Origin: Atopobium sp. BS2
GTDB lineage: Bacteria; Actinomycetota; Coriobacteriia; Coriobacteriales; Atopobiaceae
Assembly (NCBI RefSeq): GCF_000565075.1
Contig: NZ_JDFG01000039.1
Location: forward strand, 62,001-126,000
Direction: 5' to 3'
Length of the DNA stretch: 64,000 nucleotides
Under the pieces are notes generated by a model. That model saw only the letters and a list, made by a program, of their open reading frames with translations, searched no databases and was not told the DNA's origin. Within the stretch, counting starts at the first letter, position 1, and every line of letters starts with the position of its first letter. Made by a program: the position numbers and the translations under genes. This document shows, piece after piece, positions 1 through 7,654 of this stretch.

Positions 1-2413
1 GGGATGCCTTGACGTTGTTAGCAACAAGCTCGGTCTTCTCGGAGACGTGGTTGACTGCGTAGTCAAAGATCTCCTGCTTGGACTCCTGCTCCTCGATTGG
101 CTTCATGGTCAGAGCATCTGCAGGGCAGATGTAGACGCAGTTGGAGCAACCGGTGCAGTCGAGCTGAGAAATAGCAATCTCAAACTTGTAGCCCTTAGCC
201 TTAGGACCAACGGCATCCTTGAACTGAGACTGTGCTGGTGCAGCAGCAACCTCTTCGTCGGTAAGGACGAATGGACGGATGACTGCGTGTGGGCAGACAT
301 AAGCGCACTGGTTACACTGGATGCACTTCTCGACGTTCCACTCAGGAACAACAACAGCAATGCCACGCTTCTCATAAGCAGCAGCACCAAGCTCGAACTG
401 TCCATCAACGTGGTTCTTAAATGCGGAAACAGGCAGTGCGTCACCCTCCATACGAGAGACTGGAGTCATGATGTCGCGAACCTGCTTGAGCAGAGCCTCG
501 CGGCCCTCAAGGGTGATTGTGCTTGGAGCATCCTCTGCAGTAGCCCAATCAGCAGGAATCTCAATCTTAGTAAATGCAGTAGCACCAGCGTCGATTGCCT
601 TGTGGTTCATATCAACGACGTTCTGGCCCTTCTTCAGGTAAGAGTGAGTTGCAGCATCCTTCATGTACTGAAGTGCGTCTGCCTCTGGAAGAACCTTTGC
701 AAGAGCAAAGAATGCAGACTGAAGAATGGTGTTGGTGCGCTTGCCCATACCAATTTCCTTGGCAAGGTCAATTGCGTTGATCAGATAAACATTGATGTTG
801 TTCTTAGCAATGTAGCGCTTTGCCTCTGCTGGCAGGTGGTGTGCAAACTCCTCTGCATCCCACTGGCAGTTGACCAGGAAGGTACCGCCAGGCTTGACGT
901 CGCGGACCATCTTGTAGCCCTTGATGATGTATGCAGGAACGTGGCATGCAACAAAGTCTGCCTTGGTGACATAGTAAGGAGAACGAATCTTGTGATCACC
1001 GAAGCGCAGGTGGCTGATGGTGATACCGCCGGTCTTCTTGGAGTCATACTGGAAGTATGCCTGAACATATTTATCGGTGTGGTCACCAATAATCTTAATG
1101 GAGTTCTTGTTAGCACCAACGGTACCGTCACCGCCGATACCCCAGAACTTGCACTCAATGGTGCCCTCAGCTGCAGTGTTAGGAGCCTCTGGATCCTCTG
1201 GGAGAGACAGGTTAGTAACGTCGTCGACAATACCAACGGTGAACTCACGCTGAGGAGCATCCTTCTTGAGCTCCTCGAAGATTGCGAATGCGGATGATGG
1301 TGGGGTGTCCTTGGAACCAAGGCCGTAACGACCGCCAACAACCTTAATGCCTGTACGACCAGCCTCATAGAGGGAAGAAACAACGTCTTCGTAGAGAGGC
1401 TCACCAACGGAACCCGGCTCCTTGGTGCGGTCGAGAACAGCAATCTTCTTGACGGACTCAGGAAGAACGTCAACAAAGTGCTTTACAGAGAATGGACGAT
1501 AGAGACGGACCTTAACCAGACCGACCTTCTCGCCATGAGCGTTCAGGTAATCGATAACCTCTTCAAGGGTATCGCAGAAGGAACCCATGCAGATAACAAC
1601 GCGGTCGGCGTCTTCTGCACCGTAGTAATTGAACAGACCGTAGTCAGTACCAAGCTTAGCGTTGATCTGGTTCATGTAGTCTTCAACAACTGCTGGCAGC
1701 TGGTTATAAACCTCGTTGCACGCCTCGCGGTGCTGGAAGAAGATATCGCCGTTCTCGTGGGAACCACGGCTTGATGGATGCTCTGGGTTCAGTGCGTGAT
1801 CGCGGAATGCCTGAACAGCATCCATATCACACATCTCAGCCAGATCAGCGTAATCCCAAACAGCAACCTTCTGAATCTCGTGAGAAGTACGGAAGCCGTC
1901 GAAGAAGTTAACAAATGGAACCTTGCCCTTGATTGCTGCGAGGTGAGCAACAGGAGCCAGATCCATAACCTCCTGGACGTTGCCTTCTGCGAGAAGTGCA
2001 AAGCCAGTCTGGCGAGCGGACATAACGTCAGAGTGATCGCCAAAGATGTTCAGTGCATGGGTTGCAACGGTACGTGCGCTGACGTGGAAAACACCAGGAA
2101 GCTGCTCGCCGGCAATCTTGTACATGTTTGGAAGCATGAGCAAGAGGCCCTGAGAAGCGGTGTAAGTAGTGGTCAGAGCGCCTGAACCAAGAGAACCGTG
2201 AACAGCACCAGCTGCGCCAGCCTCGGACTGCATCTCGACAACCTTGACGGTTGTACCAAAGATGTTCTTTACACCCTGGGCTGACCACTGGTCAACATAG
2301 TCTGCCATTGGACTTGATGGGGTAATTGGGTAAATGCCCGCTACCTCGGTAAACGCATACGACACGTAAGCCGCGGCGTTGTTACCGTCCATGGACTTAA
2401 ACTTTCTTGCCAT
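1..2413 (-). CDS. nifJ: Pyruvate:ferredoxin (flavodoxin) oxidoreductase, C-terminus beyond window
   Basis: The minus-strand frame from ATG 2413 stays open to the window edge, giving about 804 codons of a protein usually near 1180 residues. It starts MARKFKSMDGNNAAAYVSYA, followed by the YPITPSSPMADYVDQW pyrimidine-binding domain of PFOR. Further on are domain II/III segments and a tandem 2[4Fe-4S] ferredoxin domain with the cysteine patterns CIQCNQCAYVCPHA and CTGCSNCVYICPADA. The C-terminal thiamine-diphosphate domain lies off the left edge. The family oxidatively decarboxylates pyruvate to acetyl-CoA and reduces ferredoxin in the cytoplasm, a hallmark of anaerobic metabolism. AAGGAGAGG lies just upstream of the ATG. 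No frameshift is visible. The long antisense frames over this gene are shadows. Confidence 0.96.
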   Translation of the reverse strand, partial: MARKFKSMDGNNAAAYVSYAFTEVAGIYPITPSSPMADYVDQWSAQGVKNIFGTTVKVVEMQSEAGAAGAVHGSLGSGALTTTYTASQGLLLMLPNMYKIAGEQLPGVFHVSARTVATHALNIFGDHSDVMSARQTGFALLAEGNVQEVMDLAPVAHLAAIKGKVPFVNFFDGFRTSHEIQKVAVWDYADLAEMCDMDAVQAFRDHALNPEHPSSRGSHENGDIFFQHREACNEVYNQLPAVVEDYMNQINAKLGTDYGLFNYYGAEDADRVVICMGSFCDTLEEVIDYLNAHGEKVGLVKVRLYRPFSVKHFVDVLPESVKKIAVLDRTKEPGSVGEPLYEDVVSSLYEAGRTGIKVVGGRYGLGSKDTPPSSAFAIFEELKKDAPQREFTVGIVDDVTNLSLPEDPEAPNTAAEGTIECKFWGIGGDGTVGANKNSIKIIGDHTDKYVQAYFQYDSKKTGGITISHLRFGDHKIRSPYYVTKADFVACHVPAYIIKGYKMVRDVKPGGTFLVNCQWDAEEFAHHLPAEAKRYIAKNNINVYLINAIDLAKEIGMGKRTNTILQSAFFALAKVLPEADALQYMKDAATHSYLKKGQNVVDMNHKAIDAGATAFTKIEIPADWATAEDAPSTITLEGREALLKQVRDIMTPVSRMEGDALPVSAFKNHVDGQFELGAAAYEKRGIAVVVPEWNVEKCIQCNQCAYVCPHAVIRPFVLTDEEVAAAPAQSQFKDAVGPKAKGYKFEIAISQLDCTGCSNCVYICPADALTMKPIEEQESKQEIFDYAVNHVSEKTELVANNVKAS

Positions 2414-2431
2414 TTCCTCTCCTTGCCTAAT

Positions 2432-2447
2432 CTGTGATTTCTCACAG
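2432..2447. promoter_or_regulatory. Palindrome in nifJ leader/promoter
   Basis: CTGTGATTTCTCACAG is a 6-bp inverted repeat with a 4-nt centre, ending 19 bp before the nifJ ATG. The arms resemble TGTGA/TCACA half sites of CRP/FNR-type operators, but the spacing is 4 rather than 6. It may be an operator or a small leader hairpin; the sequence alone does not decide. Confidence 0.35.
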
Positions 2448-2699
2448 TATGCGTCTGTGCGATCCAAAATAAAGCTGTAGACCCTGGGTGACTACGGAAA
2501 CATGTTTCATAGTTCGGCCGGCAGCGGTCGCATAATGCTTTTATTATTGCGCAAAAAAACAATGAAACAAATCAGAAATACAAGCTGACAAATACCTATT
2601 TTTAAGTAGGAATTTCTACCTGCGGAATTACAAAATAAACATAACACTAAAGTGCAAGTTTTTTGTAAATCGACAAAATATTCAAGTACACAAGCAGCC

Positions 2700-2726
2700 A
2701 TCTGTCTGAAAAACAGACAGATTTTT
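2700..2726 (+). terminator. Orphan plus-strand intrinsic terminator
   Basis: A perfect 9-bp stem (ATCTGTCTG / CAGACAGAT) with an AAAAA loop is followed by a T-run on the plus strand. There is no plus-strand gene upstream of it, so it could end a small RNA starting in the nifJ promoter region. Confidence 0.5.
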
Positions 2727-2808
2727 ACGTAGGCGCTCAACGTGCGACAACTTTATCGTGCATTGCGTACCCTTTGCTGGACGAGCCTTAAATATCGTAC
2801 TTATCTGA

Positions 2809-3471
2809 TTACTTAGCAGCTTTGATTTCACAAAGTTTCTTGTAACCAAATAAGAAACGCTCTCCTATCTCGCCTTGAGCATCAGAAGCACATACGATTC
2901 CATGTTCATCTGAAGTAAGGAAAGCTTCATCAAATTCGGCGGTTCCATCAAATACCTGGGCAATAACGTCTGGATTAAACTCTGTTGGCTCATGAAGAGT
3001 CTGTGCCAGGTCTAACACTAAACTTGTGACTCCCGATCGAACGCTTCCTTCCGAGACGCCCGCAATAAGCTTTCCGTCTTTTACCAGCCAAAGCACCTCT
3101 GGTGCACAATGAGTTTGCTGCTCTTCTCGCTGTGAAATCCTTGCGCGTCCCGCAAGAGACAGAACAGAACGCTCTTCCAAAGACTGGTAAGGTCCAACAG
3201 TCATAGCAGCCTGTCCATTGCTCTCAAGCAAAATCATAAGAACGCCATCTGGAAACTCTTGTGACCCTTCTTTAAGTGTTCCCTCAATGTGCTGCTTAGC
3301 CCAAGCAATCAAGTGCGGAGAAACCTCTTTTTGCGCAACAACTCGCTTGCTCAGCGCACGTAAGTGCCTGTTATCAAGAGGGAGGACACCTCCAGCCAGT
3401 CTCCAACGACAAACAAGTTCTGGATTATCAAGCTCAAACTTCTGAGCTGCTTCTAGCTCTTCCTGGTCCAC
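2809..3471 (-). CDS. Conserved hypothetical protein, possibly class-IV PLP aminotransferase-like
   Basis: This is a 220-residue protein. I chose GTG 3471 because GGGGGAGG sits 5 nt upstream; a TTG five codons earlier lacks that signal. The C-terminal third (EAFLTSDEHGIVCAS followed by IGERFLFGYKKLCE) and the middle SEGSVRSGVTSLVLDLA are loosely reminiscent of fold-type IV PLP enzymes (BCAT/ADCL). No catalytic lysine context is clear, so I do not assign an activity. There is no signal peptide or membrane segment. It lies 51 bp downstream of purH on the same strand and may be cotranscribed with it. Confidence 0.75.
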   Translation of the reverse strand: MDQEELEAAQKFELDNPELVCRWRLAGGVLPLDNRHLRALSKRVVAQKEVSPHLIAWAKQHIEGTLKEGSQEFPDGVLMILLESNGQAAMTVGPYQSLEERSVLSLAGRARISQREEQQTHCAPEVLWLVKDGKLIAGVSEGSVRSGVTSLVLDLAQTLHEPTEFNPDVIAQVFDGTAEFDEAFLTSDEHGIVCASDAQGEIGERFLFGYKKLCEIKAAK

Positions 3472-3522
3472 AGTGTCCTCCCCCAACTTTTTTAAATGAA
3501 CTGCTACTCCCGAATTAGCAGA

Positions 3523-5112
3523 TCAGTGCCTAAAGTGACGCTTGCCTGTAAACACCATTGCAATGCCATATTCATCACAAGCAGCAATAGATTCATCATC
3601 TCTGACTGATCCACCAGGCTGAATGATAGCCGTTACGCCATGAGCTGCTAGTGTGTCAACGTTATCTCGGAATGGGAAGAAGGCATCAGATGCTGCCACA
3701 AGATTCTTTGAATCAATTCCCATGCGCTCACAAGCTGCCTCTGCACGCTCACACGCAAGAAGAGCGGCGTCAACACGATTAGGCTGACCTGGTCCCATAC
3801 CAATTCCAGCCTGATCTTTTGCAACCAAAATTGCATTTGACTTAACGGTCTTGCAAACTTTCCAAGCAAATACCAAATCGCTCAGCTCTTCTGGAGTTGG
3901 TTGGCGCTTAGTAACAACCTCAAAGCTATCTGCAGCCTCGTCTGCGTGGTCAAGGTCTTGTACCAAAAGACCTCCGTCAACAGTTCTCATCTCAAGCTCG
4001 CGGCTTCTATCAATTCCACCCGTAGCCAATACACGAAGGTTTGTTCTCTTTGACAGGCGCTCAAGAGCTTCTTCTGTAAAGCTTGGTGCAATAAGAACCT
4101 CAACAAACTGCTTATTGATGTCTGCAAAGTGCTCAACAAGCTCCAGCGGAACTTCTCTGTTTACTGCAATAATTCCACCAAATGCAGAAAGTGGATCGCA
4201 AGCAAATGCTCGATCATATGCCTCAACAACATTTTCTGCCGTAGCAGATCCACAAGGATTCTGGTGCTTCAAAATAATGACCGATGGCCCATCAAACTCG
4301 CGAACAGCAGCCCAGGCTGCATCAGTATCAAGCAAATTGTTGTAAGACAAGGGCTTACCCTGAAGCTGCTGAGCGTTTGCCAGAGAGTGTGCAGGAGCTC
4401 CAGGCATCTTATAAAACGCTGCGGACTGCTGAGGATTTTCTCCGTAACGAAGATCTTGTTCTTTTGTTGCCTTTACCAGCAAAGTCTCTGGGAATTTACT
4501 CTGCTCTGCTTCAACAACATCAGAAAGGTATGCGGCAATAGCGCCATCGTATGCAGCCGTTGTCTTAAATACCTTCAAAGCCAGCTGCTGGCGAGAAGCC
4601 CTTGTAGTTGCACCGTCATGGACACGCATCTCATCAAGAACACGACCATAATCTGCCGGATCAACAACAACCGTAACAAAATCATTATTCTTTGCAGCAG
4701 AGCGGAGCATTGAAGGCCCACCGATATCGATATGCTCAATTGCATTTTCAAGAGTTACTGATGGATCAGCTACAGTCTTCTCAAACTCATAGAGATTAAC
4801 GCAGACCAGGTCAATCATGCCAATACCATTATTCTCTGCGTCTGCGACATGACCGGGATTGTCTCTACGGCATAAAAGACCACCATGAACACGAGGATGC
4901 AGCGTCTTAACGCGGCCGTCCATCATCTCTGGAAATCCGGTATAAGACTCAATAGGAACTACAGGCACACCAGCCTCTTCGAGGATTTTTGCGGTTCCGC
5001 CTGTTGAAATTACCTCAACGCCAAACTCTTTAGTAAGCGTTTGTGCAAATTCAACAATACCTGTTTTGTCTGTTACCGAAATTAGCGCACGTTTGATAGG
5101 GGCCTCAGCCAT
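3523..5112 (-). CDS. purH: Bifunctional AICAR formyltransferase / IMP cyclohydrolase
   Basis: PurH catalyses the last two steps of IMP synthesis: formylation of AICAR with 10-formyl-THF, then ring closure. The N-terminal MGS-like cyclohydrolase domain begins KRALISVTDKTGIVEFA. The transformylase domain carries the KHQNPCG motif, and the C-terminus FPFRDNVDTLAAHGVTAIIQPGGS is typical. I chose ATG 5112 (529 residues) because AAAGGAG lies 6 nt upstream; the frame extends 13 codons further without a signal. All motifs look intact. purC and purB lie elsewhere in this window, so the purine genes are scattered. Confidence 0.97.
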   Translation of the reverse strand: MAEAPIKRALISVTDKTGIVEFAQTLTKEFGVEVISTGGTAKILEEAGVPVVPIESYTGFPEMMDGRVKTLHPRVHGGLLCRRDNPGHVADAENNGIGMIDLVCVNLYEFEKTVADPSVTLENAIEHIDIGGPSMLRSAAKNNDFVTVVVDPADYGRVLDEMRVHDGATTRASRQQLALKVFKTTAAYDGAIAAYLSDVVEAEQSKFPETLLVKATKEQDLRYGENPQQSAAFYKMPGAPAHSLANAQQLQGKPLSYNNLLDTDAAWAAVREFDGPSVIILKHQNPCGSATAENVVEAYDRAFACDPLSAFGGIIAVNREVPLELVEHFADINKQFVEVLIAPSFTEEALERLSKRTNLRVLATGGIDRSRELEMRTVDGGLLVQDLDHADEAADSFEVVTKRQPTPEELSDLVFAWKVCKTVKSNAILVAKDQAGIGMGPGQPNRVDAALLACERAEAACERMGIDSKNLVAASDAFFPFRDNVDTLAAHGVTAIIQPGGSVRDDESIAACDEYGIAMVFTGKRHFRH

Positions 5113-5252
5113 TGCCGCTCCTTTGTGTTCGACACTTACTATCAGAAACACTTACAGCCTATCAGCTGTGAAACACTACGTACTAGATGTAAACAAACTT
5201 GAAACTATTCTATAATCTTCCGCTGTAAAACACCTGAAAGGAACTATTTCAT

Positions 5253-5882
5253 ATGTCTGCCGATACTTCAATCATAGTCCCCTTCGAAGATACTGACTTA
5301 TCAGAACTTATATCAATCGTTGAACGTGTCTGGTACTTGGACAGCGATGAATCAAAAGATGAAAGTCGCTCACTTGCAACTATTGATATCGCCTATTTTA
5401 TTGGCGTTTCTACTCATCGCTTTGTAGCAAAGCAAGATGGTCAAATACTTGGTCTTATTTTCTGCTCAAACGGAGAAACTCCAGCAGATTTTGAAAAATG
5501 GCAGAAGTTAGAAAACGAAACAACAGCAAAAGCTAAGAAACTATTAAGTGAAGCTCGCTTTAAGGACTACGAGATCTTTGGTGATGTCGAATCTCATCTT
5601 GTTCATGATTATTGGAACACAAACACTAACGATGCCAAATGGGAAATTACTCTGTTCTGCGTTAACCCCGCTATAAAGAGCCAAGGTATTGGGGGCATGC
5701 TCTTCTCCTACGTTCTGGACTTTATGAAAGAGCAAGGAGCTAAGCATTACTTCCTTGCAACTGATGACGATTGCGACTTTGGTTTCTATCAGCACAAAGG
5801 CCTCACCTGTAAAGATAAGGCAGCTATTAAGTCATCAACAAAAGACTATGGATTTGCCTATATCTATGCGGGAGATTTCTAA
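5253..5882 (+). CDS. GNAT-family N-acetyltransferase
   Basis: This 209-residue protein has GNAT-fold features: a beta strand WEITLFCVNPAIKSQGIGGMLFSYVLDFMKEQGAKHYFLATDDD contains the acetyl-CoA-binding Q/R-x-x-G-x-G/A type loop (SQGIGG), and the tail FYQHKGLTCKDKA is typical of the family. The acceptor substrate cannot be predicted. AAAGGA precedes the ATG. It is divergent from purH and lies 2 nt upstream of the GluQ-like gene, so the two are very likely one transcript. Confidence 0.85.
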   Translation: MSADTSIIVPFEDTDLSELISIVERVWYLDSDESKDESRSLATIDIAYFIGVSTHRFVAKQDGQILGLIFCSNGETPADFEKWQKLENETTAKAKKLLSEARFKDYEIFGDVESHLVHDYWNTNTNDAKWEITLFCVNPAIKSQGIGGMLFSYVLDFMKEQGAKHYFLATDDDCDFGFYQHKGLTCKDKAAIKSSTKDYGFAYIYAGDF

Positions 5883-5884
5883 GA

Positions 5885-6820
5885 ATGAGTTCTTGCGTTG
5901 GAAGATTTGCGCCCACACCTTCTGGAAGGATGCACCTAGGCAACGTTTTCTCAGCGCTTATGGCTTGGGCCAGCGTTCGTTCCCAAAATGGCAGCTTTAT
6001 TCTTCGCATCGAAGACCTGGATATTCGTGCTCATAATCCTCAATACACCTCCCTCCTCCTTGATGATTTACAGTGGTTGGGACTAACTTGGGACAAAGAT
6101 CCGTATTACCAAAGCAAGCGTGCGGAGCTCTATCAGGACGCTCTATTGAAATTGAAACAACAGAAACTTTTATATCCTTGCTTTTGTTCCCGAGCAGACT
6201 TACACGCTGCACAAGCCCCTCATGCCAGCGATGGTGCATATGTCTATGCGGGAACCTGCCGCGACCTGAGCAAATCCGAGCGTGAAGAGCTTTCCAAACA
6301 TAAAATTCCAGCAACTCGCATACGAGTTGCTAATAAGACCTACGCGTTTGAAGACAAGGTCTATGGTCAAACATCACAAAACCTTGCTGAATCATGCGGA
6401 GACTTTATTGTCCAGCGTGCAGATGGCGTCTTTGCCTATCAACTTGCTGTAGTAGTTGACGATGCTGACATGGGCGTAACTGAAGTAGTTAGAGGATCAG
6501 ATCTTCTTTCATCTACTCCCAGACAGCTTTATTTGCAAGACGTGCTTGGTTTTTCTCATCCCATCTATGCTCACCTCCCCTTACTGGTTGCACCTGATGG
6601 CAGGAGACTTTCTAAACGCAATCACGATCTAGATCTTGGTGTTCTGAGAGACCAAGGAAAAACACCAGAAGAGATTCTTGGCTTTCTGGCTTATTGCATA
6701 GGTCTTGCAGAAAAAGAAGAGCCTCTTTCTGCAGTACAAGTTGCCAATCGCTTTTCATGGGATGTACTTCGCGCTCACCGAAAAAACGTGGTTGTTGAGC
6801 ATTTTTCACATGTTTTGTAA
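5885..6820 (+). CDS. gluQ: Glutamyl-Q tRNA(Asp) synthetase-like protein
   Basis: This is a 311-residue truncated glutamyl-tRNA synthetase paralogue. It has the class I HIGH-like segment (RFAPTPSGRMHLGN), the RIEDLD strand, zinc-binding cysteines (CFCSRADL with a downstream YAGTC) and the KMSKS-like RRLSKRNHD. It lacks the C-terminal anticodon-binding domain of GltX, which fits the GluQ/YadB family that glutamylates queuosine in tRNA(Asp). The start lies 2 nt after the acetyltransferase stop. Its tail runs close to tRNA-Ser. Confidence 0.9.
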   Translation: MSSCVGRFAPTPSGRMHLGNVFSALMAWASVRSQNGSFILRIEDLDIRAHNPQYTSLLLDDLQWLGLTWDKDPYYQSKRAELYQDALLKLKQQKLLYPCFCSRADLHAAQAPHASDGAYVYAGTCRDLSKSEREELSKHKIPATRIRVANKTYAFEDKVYGQTSQNLAESCGDFIVQRADGVFAYQLAVVVDDADMGVTEVVRGSDLLSSTPRQLYLQDVLGFSHPIYAHLPLLVAPDGRRLSKRNHDLDLGVLRDQGKTPEEILGFLAYCIGLAEKEEPLSAVQVANRFSWDVLRAHRKNVVVEHFSHVL

Positions 6821-6829
6821 AATGTCTTA

Positions 6830-6858
6830 TTGTGAGTGACGCCAGTTCGGGGTATCAT
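6830..6858 (+). promoter_or_regulatory. Predicted promoter of tRNA-Ser
   Basis: TTGTGA, a 17-bp spacer and TATCAT give a sigma-70-type promoter whose predicted start falls close to the tRNA-Ser 5' end. It begins just after the GluQ-like stop codon. Confidence 0.5.
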
Positions 6859-6875
6859 TCTCAAGCACCCATTTT

Positions 6876-6966
6876 GGAGAGCTGACCGAGAGGCCGAAGG
6901 TGCTCGCCTGCTAAGCGAGTATGGGCCCCAAGCCCATCTGGGGTTCGAATCCCCAGCTCTCCGCCA
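6876..6966 (+). tRNA. tRNA-Ser(GCT)
   Basis: A class II tRNA with a 7-bp acceptor stem (GGAGAGC/GCTCTCC), a long variable arm, the T-loop GGTTCGAATCC and anticodon GCT in the loop CTGCTAA. The CCA end is encoded. Confidence 0.96.
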
Positions 6967-6975
6967 GAATTTTCT

Positions 6976-7005
6976 GCTCGTTGCATCTCTGCAACGAGCT
7001 TTTTT
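6976..7005 (+). terminator. Terminator after tRNA-Ser
   Basis: A perfect 10-bp stem (GCTCGTTGCA / TGCAACGAGC) with a TCTC loop is followed by six T residues. Confidence 0.93.
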
Positions 7006-7078
7006 CTTACCAAGAAGAACTTTTTCTAAGATTAGTCTTGCATTTTCAACTGGAAAATGGCATTCTATCTACTTGCAC

Positions 7079-7155
7079 GCGGCGTTACCTCAGCTGGATA
7101 GAGGACCTGACTACGAATCAGGGCGTCATAGGTTCGAATCCTATACGCCGCACCA
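7079..7155 (+). tRNA. tRNA-Arg(ACG)
   Basis: A 77-nt cloverleaf with acceptor stem GCGGCGT/ACGCCGC, anticodon ACG in loop CTACGAA, T-loop GGTTCGAATCC and encoded CCA. Anticodon ACG is normally edited to ICG by TadA. Confidence 0.96.
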
Positions 7156-7166
7156 CTTGAACTTAG

Positions 7167-7191
7167 GAGCTCCTTCGGGAGCTCTTTTTTT
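7167..7191 (+). terminator. Terminator after tRNA-Arg
   Basis: The stem GAGCTCC/GGAGCTC with a TTCG loop is followed by seven T residues. Confidence 0.93.
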
Positions 7192-7192
7192 A

Positions 7193-7513
7193 TTATCTAC
7201 CTGGTCTTAAAGCTACTTCACCAGACGAATTTGCATACAAATACTGATAAGAAACACCGGCTTCATCAAGCTCATCCATTACCTCAGCCATGCATGTTTC
7301 TGCCATAATAACCTCCAGATACTCTTGTGGGCTTAAATCTTTTAAACCCACTCTACCTTGGTCTGAAATCCACTTTCTTAAAGTTGCAAGTTGCTCTGAT
7401 GCAATATGGATCTCTGAATAAAACTCCTTGTGACCAAATCCAATTTTTGCCGCACTACCCTGAACAAACTGCCTTAATACAATTTCTTTCTGTACCTCTA
7501 CCAGACCTTTCAT
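7193..7513 (-). CDS. Small hypothetical protein under a LexA-like palindrome
   Basis: This 106-residue acidic, soluble protein (MKGLVEVQKEIVLRQFVQGS start) has no motif I recognise. I chose ATG 7513 because GAGGTGG ends 3-5 nt upstream; a GTG two codons earlier is possible. It is probably helical with a run of hydrophobic and charged residues, and has no signal peptide. The promoter (TATACT minus-10 at about 7541-7546, read on the minus strand) is overlapped on its upstream side by a perfect 24-bp palindrome with a GAAC-N4-GTTC core. Damage-inducible expression is therefore likely, but that is inference. Confidence 0.7.
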   Translation of the reverse strand: MKGLVEVQKEIVLRQFVQGSAAKIGFGHKEFYSEIHIASEQLATLRKWISDQGRVGLKDLSPQEYLEVIMAETCMAEVMDELDEAGVSYQYLYANSSGEVALRPGR

Positions 7514-7553
7514 AGCCACCTCTTTCTTCCTTTACTAATCTCAGTATAGCAAA

Positions 7554-7577
7554 TTTATAGAACATATGTTCTATAAA
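7554..7577. promoter_or_regulatory. LexA-like SOS operator
   Basis: A perfect 24-bp palindrome is centred on TAGAACATATGTTCTA. The GAAC-N4-GTTC core is the known Gram-positive/actinobacterial LexA (DinR) recognition pattern. It sits about 40 bp upstream of the 7513 start and covers the position expected for the minus-35 element, as a repressor site would. Confidence 0.65.
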
Positions 7578-7582
7578 TCAAT

Positions 7583-7621
7583 AAAAGAAATGGTCTTCAC
7601 AATTCAGTAGAAGACCATTTC
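7583..7621 (-). terminator. Terminator of serS
   Basis: A 12-bp perfect stem (GAAATGGTCTTC / GAAGACCATTTC) is followed on the minus strand by TTTTATT. It lies 34 bp after the serS stop and insulates the LexA-like promoter from serS read-through. Confidence 0.88.
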
Positions 7622-7654
7622 TAAGATTGAATCAATTTTGATTAAAAAGAGAAA

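Larger units (their letters stand above)
2414..2808. other. Intergenic region upstream of nifJ
   Basis: This stretch of about 395 bp is A+T-rich and holds no convincing gene. It contains the nifJ leader with a short palindrome (2432-2447), a perfect 12-bp palindrome GAAACATGTTTC near 2497-2508, and a plus-strand hairpin with a T-run at 2700-2726. The short frames crossing it have no ribosome-binding site and no recognisable family. Confidence 0.6.

Noticed and set aside
47-1297. 416-codon plus-strand frame at the left edge
   Set aside because: It is antisense to the partial nifJ frame, which carries clear PFOR and ferredoxin motifs.
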